Below are positions 5,753 to 10,460 of a stretch of 10,460 bases of DNA, one piece after another. Origin of the DNA: Acidobacteriota bacterium (GTDB lineage: Bacteria; Acidobacteriota; Terriglobia; UBA7540); assembly GCA_003224635.1 (NCBI GenBank), contig QHZK01000052.1:1-10460 (forward strand), read 5' to 3'. Numbering within the stretch: the first letter of the stretch is position 1; every line of letters starts with the position of its first letter. The notes beneath the pieces were generated by a model. It was given only the letters and a program-made list of their open reading frames with translations, ran no database searches and was not told where the DNA came from. The position numbers and the translations under genes were made by a program.

Positions 5753-6846
5753 GTCACCGGTAAGCGTTCGAACAGCAGCCGCCGATACTCGGCCCGAGTA
5801 AGCGCCCGAGTCCGAAACACTTGCCAGCCTGCGGGTACGAGTCTCGAAGCGCGGTCCAATTGTCGGGCGGAGGCGAAAATGGCGTAGACGGCAGAACCAC
5901 TGCCCGTCAGGGAAGCTGTTTCGGCCCCAGCCCGGATGAACCGGCGTTTCAGCTTCGCCAGCTCCGGCCACCGCGCGAAAGCGACGCGTTCGAAATCGTT
6001 TTCGGCTGGCCCCCAGTCCTTGAGGGAAAATTGTGGCCGCGCGCCGAAGTCATAAATCCTAGGTGCTTTGGTAACTCTTGTCAACCGCAAACTCCGGTCA
6101 GTTGTTGTAGCGGCGGTCTGCGACCGCCGACGGCGCTCATAGAGCGCCGCTACAGCTTGGTAAGCTTCGGCGGATCCCGACCCCCGATCCCCGATCCCGG
6201 TCCCCCGCTCATAGAGCGCCACTACAGTCTGGTAAGCCTCCGTGGTCGAGACCGAAAAGCCGGGAAAGACCACCAGGCAGTTGCGGCGCGGCAGGTCCTG
6301 CAAGGGGTACACCTTCTCGCCCCGCCCGCAACCCAGCACTCGCCCCCCGCAAAGGAAAAGGGGAACATCGGAACCGAGGCGCGCCGCCAGCTTGAAACGC
6401 GAAGGCGCGTCCAGGCGGTCCCCGGTGAGGCGTTCGAGTCCCAGGACCGTCGCTGCGGCGTCGCTGCTTCCACCCCCGAGGCCGCCTCCAACCGGAATCC
6501 GCTTCTGCAGTCGAACCTCGATGGCGCCCCGGAATTTGCGCGCCCGCTTCCAGAGCCTGCAGGCCTGATGGACCAGGTTCCGTGGGCCCGAAGGGACGGC
6601 AGCGTCATCGCACACGACCCGGACGTCCTCACGTGCCCTGCGAGTTCCCCCGCCGGAGGCTCTCCGCAGCAGAATTTCCAGGCGGTCGTGCAGCGCCACC
6701 GTCTGATAGATAGTCAGGATTTCGTGGTAGCCGTCAGGCCGCTTGCCAAGGACTTTCAGACCCAGGTTGATCTTGGCGAAGGCGCGGACTCGGATGGAGT
6801 GAATCGTCGGTGTCAGCGGTGATGGTCCCACTCGTAGCGTCGGCAT
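5731..6846 (-). CDS. ispE: 4-diphosphocytidyl-2-C-methyl-D-erythritol kinase with repeat-derived insertion
   Basis: GHMP kinase of the MEP isoprenoid pathway; it phosphorylates CDP-methylerythritol. Residue positions: the substrate/N-terminal motif AFAKINLGLKVLGKRPDGYHEI (22-43), the ATP loop PVGGGLGGGSSDAAATV (118-134) and the C-terminal SLTGSGSAVYAIF (312-324). At 371 residues it is 60-80 longer than usual. Most of the excess lies at about 207-250, between the conserved STTEAY and the IYDF...NDFE segment. There TEAYQTVVALYER (202-214) recurs as AEAYQAVAALYER (226-238), separated by a Gly-rich linker and followed by Arg/Thr-rich sequence. The DNA there is hairpin and heptamer repeat. All core motifs remain, so it is probably active. 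The start at 6846 is uncertain: it has no Shine-Dalgarno, it overlaps a hairpin, and the family fold begins near residue 17. The last five codons also look repeat-derived. Confidence 0.93.
   Translation of the reverse strand: MPTLRVGPSPLTPTIHSIRVRAFAKINLGLKVLGKRPDGYHEILTIYQTVALHDRLEILLRRASGGGTRRAREDVRVVCDDAAVPSGPRNLVHQACRLWKRARKFRGAIEVRLQKRIPVGGGLGGGSSDAAATVLGLERLTGDRLDAPSRFKLAARLGSDVPLFLCGGRVLGCGRGEKVYPLQDLPRRNCLVVFPGFSVSTTEAYQTVVALYERGTGIGDRGSGSAEAYQAVAALYERRRRSQTAATTTDRSLRLTRVTKAPRIYDFGARPQFSLKDWGPAENDFERVAFARWPELAKLKRRFIRAGAETASLTGSGSAVYAIFASARQLDRASRLVPAGWQVFRTRALTRAEYRRLLFERLPVTEAMNDG
6106..6154. repeat. Two-hairpin palindromic element inside ispE
   Basis: TGTAG (6106-6110) and CTACA (6150-6154) enclose two perfect hairpins with 8-bp arms and 3-nt loops: CGGCGGTC-tgc-GACCGCCG (6111-6129) and CGGCGCTC-ata-GAGCGCCG (6131-6149). 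The whole can fold as a three-way junction or cruciform. It is read through in frame by ispE. Confidence 0.88.
6134..6240. repeat. In-frame direct duplication with heptamer linker in ispE
   Basis: 6134-6168 and 6206-6240 match at 31 of 35 positions and are offset by 72 bp (24 codons). The second copy keeps a shortened CGCTC-ata-GAGCG hairpin. Between them, CCCGACC, CCCGATC, CCCGATC and CCGGTCC (6176-6203) form a heptamer array. The unit joins the native ispE TEAYQ codons to the edge of the palindromic element. Confidence 0.85.
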
Positions 6847-6927
6847 CTTGCCGGCCGTCGTGCGGGCATCCTGCCCGCAGTTACTGAGGCGGGACGCCTC
6901 AGCGACAGCCGCCGAGACGGCGGCGCT
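6841..6927. repeat. Four tandem 3-nt-loop hairpins between the TPR gene and ispE
   Basis: In order: CGGCA-tct-TGCCG (6841-6853), TGCGGGCA-tcc-TGCCCGCA (6861-6879), TGAGGCG-gga-CGCCTCA (6885-6901) and GCCGCCG-aga-CGGCGGC (6908-6924). All arms are perfect. The loops read TCT, TCC, GGA, AGA, so the last two are the reverse complements of the first two in mirrored order. The first hairpin covers the ispE ATG used here. No T-tract follows in the transcribed (minus) direction. This 112-bp spacer holds no gene. Confidence 0.88.
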
Positions 6928-6958
6928 ACCCCGAAATCGACCGTGTCACGAATCTGGG

Positions 6959-9079
6959 CTAGTTCCGGTGCGTGGGAGCGCCTTCGTTGGCCAGGGTAGT
7001 CTTTAGCTCGTCGAGTTGCTTCTGCAGCTTCGCAGCCTGATCGGCGTCAAAGTCGCTGCTGACCGCGGTGGGCCATTCCTTGAGCGCCCGTTCAAAGAGC
7101 TGTTGGGCCTCGCGCTTCTTACCAAGCTGCAGGTAGGTGTGACCCAGGTGCTCGTGGATGGTCGGGTCGCTCGAGATCAAGCGCGCCGCCTTCTCGAGCT
7201 GGTTCGCTGCCTGGTCAAAACGGTTCATCTTGTAATAGGCCCATCCCAGGCTGTCCAGGTAAGCTCCGTTGTTGGGCTCGAGCTCGAGCGCCTTCTGGAT
7301 GTACTTCACCGACTCTTCCAGACGCACCCCACGGTCCGCCAGCATGTAACCGAGGTAGTTGGACGCGGCGGCGTTCAAGGGGTCCGCGTTGAGGACTTTC
7401 TTGAACTCGGCCTCAGCTTGGTCGTATTTCTTCTCTCGCTCGTAGATGGAACCCAGCAGAAAATGTCCGTACTCCTGCTCCTCGGGCTTGGCGCCCAATT
7501 CCAGGGCCTTGTGGGCCGCAGCCTCGGCTTCCGCAAACCGCTTTCCTTGAGAATCGACCTGGGCCATGGCGCGATAAATCTCAGCGTCACCCGCTTTGCC
7601 GTCCAACAGGGACTTGAGTTGCTGAACGGCCTCATCCACGTGACCTTGCTCGCCCAGCATCGACGCCCGGAGCAGGTGGAGAGTCCGGTCTCCGGGGTCC
7701 TTCTGGATCGCCGCGTCAGCCTCTTGCAGCGCCTTCTGCGGCTGACGGGCCAAGCGAAGCGTCTCCACAATCAGGCCTTCGCCCCGAGCTGTCTGACGGT
7801 TTCCGAGAGCGACGAGCTGCTTGAACACCTCAATGGCCTGATCGTATTTCTCCCCGTTCCGGTAGATCGAGCCCAGGCGCTCGAGGAACACCGCCCGATT
7901 GTTGGCCTCGCCCGCAGTGTATTGTCCTTGAGGCTTCTCGGATTGCTTGAGCAGCGCTTGGAGAATCTGGATAGCCTTGTCCTCGTTCCCGACCGCGTCC
8001 TCGAGCTGTACCTGCTCGTAGGGAATCTCGAGGTTATCCGGCGAAAGGCTCCTGGCTTTGTCGAGCTCTTGACGAGCTTGATCGAACTTGCCCTGCTGGC
8101 GGTCCAGGCGCCCGAGGCGCAGATAGGTGGCCGCGTCGTCCGGCTGCGCCTTCAGCATCTTCTCGAGCTCGGCGTGCGCCGCAGCGCTCCTGCCGCTCGC
8201 CATCAGCGCCTCGGCATAGGCGCGCTCGAGGTCTTGGTTATCAGGGTCCTGGGCCAGGGCCTTCTGGTAGGTCGCGACGGCCTTCTCGACCTCGTGATTC
8301 TGGGTGTAGGCATAACCCAGCAGTCCAAGCCAGTGGCCGTCCATCTCGTCTGCAGGAATTTTGCGGAGCAGAGAAACGGCCTCCGCAAAATCGCCCTGGT
8401 CGACGTAAACTTCGGCCAGATTGTACAGCGCAGCTCTTGAACTGGGGTCGGAGTTCAGGACCTTCTTGAAAGTTTCTTCCGCCTTCTCGTTCTGATTGTC
8501 AGCCTTGTAGAGGCGGCCCAGAAGCACAAACGACCCCGCGTCCGAGGAATCGAGGCGGGTCACGGCTTCCAGGTGTTCGATGGCCTTGTGCAGGCTCTGT
8601 TTGGCGGTCTTTTCCGGCTGGCTCTCCGCCAGGCTGCGGAAGAAGATTTCCGCCAGCAGGCGGTGCGCGTCCACCTCGTTGGGGTTGATTTTCAAGACCG
8701 CTTCGGCCTCGCGGATGGCGTCTCCCACGCGGGTGATGCGTGAGTAAAGCTCGGCCAGCTCGACACGCAGAAAGAGCGAATCAGGATCAGCCTCCATGGC
8801 CTGCTTGTATTCGGAAATGGCCCGCTCGACGAGGTCGCCGCGGTTCTGAATCCCGGCCAGCTCCTTGTACCGCCGCGCCAGCATATAGTGGTAGTAAGCG
8901 CGAGCGTGGTCAGGACCGGGTGCCTGCGCCTGCTCTGCAGCCGGCGTTTGCTCCGGAGCCTTCGTCGAATCGGGCGAGACCGAGTTCAAAGGCTGATTCT
9001 GGGCGTACAGGAGGCCTGCAGTCCCAAACAAAACAACGAGGCTGAGTCGAGCCCCCATCTTCTTCAAGCTTTTAGACAT
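6959..9079 (-). CDS. Exported tetratricopeptide-repeat protein
   Basis: 706 residues. A signal peptide (MSKSLKK, then a hydrophobic run to LLYA, cleavage near residue 26) is followed by a Gln/Pro/Ala-rich linker. From about residue 47 to 670 there are back-to-back 34-residue TPR units with the usual A-x-x-x-Y/F-x-x-A-L-x-x-x-P spacing. The segment at about 574-633 (NYLGYMLADRG, then IQKALELEPNN and LDSLGWAYYKMNR) is typical of the large TPR proteins encoded near lolB/ispE in proteobacteria. A short charged helical end follows. I chose ATG 9077-9079 because GGAAGGA (9083-9089) lies 3 nt upstream and this start gives a clean signal peptide; an ATG at 9097 adds six residues. It is probably a periplasmic or outer-membrane-associated scaffold; the partner is unknown. 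No lipobox cysteine is present. It appears to be the first gene of the minus-strand cluster. Confidence 0.88.
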   Translation of the reverse strand: MSKSLKKMGARLSLVVLFGTAGLLYAQNQPLNSVSPDSTKAPEQTPAAEQAQAPGPDHARAYYHYMLARRYKELAGIQNRGDLVERAISEYKQAMEADPDSLFLRVELAELYSRITRVGDAIREAEAVLKINPNEVDAHRLLAEIFFRSLAESQPEKTAKQSLHKAIEHLEAVTRLDSSDAGSFVLLGRLYKADNQNEKAEETFKKVLNSDPSSRAALYNLAEVYVDQGDFAEAVSLLRKIPADEMDGHWLGLLGYAYTQNHEVEKAVATYQKALAQDPDNQDLERAYAEALMASGRSAAAHAELEKMLKAQPDDAATYLRLGRLDRQQGKFDQARQELDKARSLSPDNLEIPYEQVQLEDAVGNEDKAIQILQALLKQSEKPQGQYTAGEANNRAVFLERLGSIYRNGEKYDQAIEVFKQLVALGNRQTARGEGLIVETLRLARQPQKALQEADAAIQKDPGDRTLHLLRASMLGEQGHVDEAVQQLKSLLDGKAGDAEIYRAMAQVDSQGKRFAEAEAAAHKALELGAKPEEQEYGHFLLGSIYEREKKYDQAEAEFKKVLNADPLNAAASNYLGYMLADRGVRLEESVKYIQKALELEPNNGAYLDSLGWAYYKMNRFDQAANQLEKAARLISSDPTIHEHLGHTYLQLGKKREAQQLFERALKEWPTAVSSDFDADQAAKLQKQLDELKTTLANEGAPTHRN

Positions 9080-9114
9080 AATTCCTTCCACAACCAAGCA
9101 ATCCCTACTTCCAA

Positions 9115-9143
9115 ATTATGGCACAGCAGGGTAAGGGTGTCAA
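9115..9143 (-). promoter_or_regulatory. Sigma70-type promoter for the TPR-ispE cluster
   Basis: On the minus strand TTGACA (9138-9143) is a perfect -35 box and CATAAT (9115-9120) a good -10 box, with exactly 17 nt between. Transcription would begin near 9108, leaving a leader of about 29 nt before the ATG at 9079 and its GGAAGGA site. This is the best promoter match in the window. Confidence 0.7.
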
Positions 9144-9582
9144 AGAGTATGGGCTGAATTTGCGTGTTGCGACGGGTGACAGCACACTGTTACGATGAAA
9201 AGTGGCGCAGGAACGTTGTAATGTTGGAACGCTGTAGCCTTGGAGGCGAAGAAGGCGGATGAGGGAGCCCCGGCCCAGAATGCGAGCCGGAGGATTGATG
9301 CTAACCGTAACCATATGAGAACGCGAGATGAGAACGCGAGAAGACGTGCAAGAAAAAAGAGAGACCCCGCCCAAGTAACGCTTGGATAGAATCTCCGACA
9401 TTATCGAGCATCTGGACGCTCTCCCTCGGAAGAGAGAAAGAGAAGATTTAAAGACTTCCGCCGCCAAAACTCGCACGAGCAGACTGCAGCCTGTTCACTC
9501 TCAAGGGCAGAGGCCCAATTTCGGATGATTTGTCGGATTTGTCGCCCATTGATTTCCGGTCCCTGAATTCGTCGACCGCCTT
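9144..9582. other. Gene-poor spacer between gpmI and the TPR gene
   Basis: I find no convincing gene here. A minus-strand reading frame of 123 codons at 9105-9476 overlaps the promoter and has no family features. The stretch holds small tandem duplications: two related 16-mers at about 9210-9241 (beginning GGAACG), a 13-mer ATGAGAACGCGAG twice (9315-9327, 9328-9340), and a 9-mer GATTTGTCG twice (9527-9535, 9536-9544). A weak hairpin CCAAG-taacg-CTTGG (9371-9385) is followed 12 nt later, in the minus direction, by six Ts (9353-9358). It might end gpmI transcription, but the stem is short and the gap long. Confidence 0.6.
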
Positions 9583-10460
9583 TTACGCCCTTGCGGGCGG
9601 GACGCCCGCGTTCCCATCAAAGACCCGAAGGTCGTGGCCCGTCATTTCAGGCGGCTGCGGGACGCCCATCACCGCGAGCAGCGTGGGTGCGATATCGGCC
9701 AGTGCTCCACCCTCAGCAAGACGGGTGGGACGCTGTTCCGCAATGAGGATCAAGGGCACGGGATTGGTCGTGTGGGCAGTGTGCGGACCGCCGGTCTCGG
9801 GGTTGACCATCAGCTCCGCATTGCCGTGGTCGGCGGTGACGATCATAGCGCCGCCTTTCGCTCGCACCGCCTTGTAGATTTCGCCCAGGCAGGCGTCCAC
9901 GGCTTCAACGGCTTTGATGGCGGCTTCGAGCTTGCCGCTGTGGCCCACCATATCGGCGTTGGCGAAGTTCACGATCAGGACGTCAAAGTGACCGTCGTTC
10001 ACCGCTTTGACCACCACGTCCTTCACCCCCTCGGCGCTCATCTCCGGCTTCAGGTCGTAGGTGGCCACTTTGGGCGACGGGACCAGGATGCGGTCCTCCC
10101 CGGGATAAGCTTTCTCGACGCCGCCATTGAAGAAGTAAGTGACGTGCGCGTACTTCTCTGTTTCGGCGACGCGGAGGTTCTTGAGCTTCAAGTCTGCCAT
10201 GACGCCGGCCAGGATGCGCCCGAGTTCCTGAGGCGGAAAAACGTAAGGCAGGGTGAAAGTATTGTCGTACCGCGTCATCGAAAGGAAATGAAGCTTCTCG
10301 GGGAAGTTGCGGCGCGGGAACTTGTCGAGATCGGACTGTGTAAGCGCCCGCGTCATCTGGCGCGCGCGGTCGGCGCGGAAATTGTAAAACATCACGGCGT
10401 CGCCCGTACGGACCCGCGCCGTGGGCTGCCCTTTCTCGTCGGTAACGACGATGGGCGCGG
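9583..10460 (-). CDS. gpmI: 2,3-bisphosphoglycerate-independent phosphoglycerate mutase, C-terminal part
   Basis: About 291 residues are visible; the 5' end is beyond the window (the family is 510-550). The glycolytic/gluconeogenic enzyme interconverts 3- and 2-phosphoglycerate using two Mn ions. The reading enters at GDAVMFYNFRADR (10356-10406), preceded by a VVTDEKGQP strand. It shows NFANADMVGHSG and TADHGNAELM, which carry metal-binding Asp/His residues, and the histidine in GPHTAHTTNPVP. The family normally ends soon after PPEMTG. Here the protein continues DLRVFDGNAGVPPARA, and the last eight codons are a hairpin repeat at 9593-9609 translated in frame. It probably belongs to a separate transcript from the TPR cluster. 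Confidence 0.96.
   Translation of the reverse strand, partial: APIVVTDEKGQPTARVRTGDAVMFYNFRADRARQMTRALTQSDLDKFPRRNFPEKLHFLSMTRYDNTFTLPYVFPPQELGRILAGVMADLKLKNLRVAETEKYAHVTYFFNGGVEKAYPGEDRILVPSPKVATYDLKPEMSAEGVKDVVVKAVNDGHFDVLIVNFANADMVGHSGKLEAAIKAVEAVDACLGEIYKAVRAKGGAMIVTADHGNAELMVNPETGGPHTAHTTNPVPLILIAEQRPTRLAEGGALADIAPTLLAVMGVPQPPEMTGHDLRVFDGNAGVPPARA
9593..9609. repeat. 3-nt-loop hairpin forming the gpmI C-terminal codons
   Basis: GCGGGCG-gga-CGCCCGC has perfect 7-bp arms and the same GGA loop as the hairpin at 6885-6901. In the gpmI frame it encodes Ala-Gly-Val-Pro-Pro-Ala just before the stop, so the repeat has replaced or extended the native end of the enzyme. Confidence 0.85.

Noticed and set aside
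9353..9385. Weak stem plus six Ts as the gpmI terminator
   Set aside because: The stem is only 5 bp and the T-run begins 12 nt after it; kept only as a remark in the spacer entry.
9105..9476. 123-codon minus-strand reading frame in the spacer upstream of the TPR gene
   Set aside because: It covers the TPR promoter, has no recognisable motif or ribosome site, and runs through small tandem duplications.

Overview
The window looks like a chromosomal housekeeping region of an Acidobacteriota-type bacterium (medium confidence). The pointers are the high-GC codon usage, a planctomycete/acidobacterial-type cytochrome of the PSCyt1-DUF1549 kind, the gene order TPR protein - ispE - tRNA-Gln - prs - rplY - pth - rpsF, and dense small intergenic repeats. 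No marker gene in the window fixes the lineage. I see no phage, plasmid, transposase, CRISPR or defence genes.

Layout. Positions 1-1185 (minus) hold the N-terminal part of a secreted multi-domain c-type cytochrome whose 3' end lies outside the window. It diverges from a Gfo/Idh/MocA-family NAD(P)-dependent sugar-type dehydrogenase (1422-2429, plus). The shared 236-bp spacer contains a paired 13-mer operator-like dyad and a set of mutually exclusive hairpins. From 2479 to 9079 everything is on the minus strand; in transcription order it is a secreted TPR protein (9079-6959), ispE (6846-5731), tRNA-Gln(UUG) (5687-5614), prs (5400-4453), rplY (4325-3573), pth (3485-2916) and rpsF (2898-2479). 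A consensus-like sigma70 promoter (TTGACA - 17 nt - CATAAT) precedes the TPR gene. After a 485-bp gene-poor stretch, the C-terminal half of gpmI (minus) runs off the right edge.

The cluster links isoprenoid precursor synthesis (IspE), PRPP supply (Prs) and translation (tRNA-Gln, bL25, Pth, bS6). The TPR/ispE/tRNA-Gln/prs/rplY/pth order is, from memory, also found in pseudomonads, so it appears to be an old arrangement. Here lolB is missing, and the cluster ends at rpsF without rpsR or rplI.

The strongest unexplained signal is repeat DNA. Heptanucleotide-phased arrays occupy most spacers of the cluster; the prs-rplY spacer contains exactly 15 phased heptads that switch orientation midway. A second class consists of GC-rich hairpins, nearly all with exactly 3-nt loops: four in tandem before ispE, two inside ispE, and one forming the last codons of gpmI. 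Both classes have entered coding sequence: an in-frame insertion/duplication in ispE, the C-terminal tails of ispE and gpmI, and false N-terminal extensions of prs and pth. A 15-bp perfect inverted repeat plus an adjacent 8-bp hairpin lies between tRNA-Gln and prs. I do not see a complete novel gene system; the repeat invasion is the part worth following.
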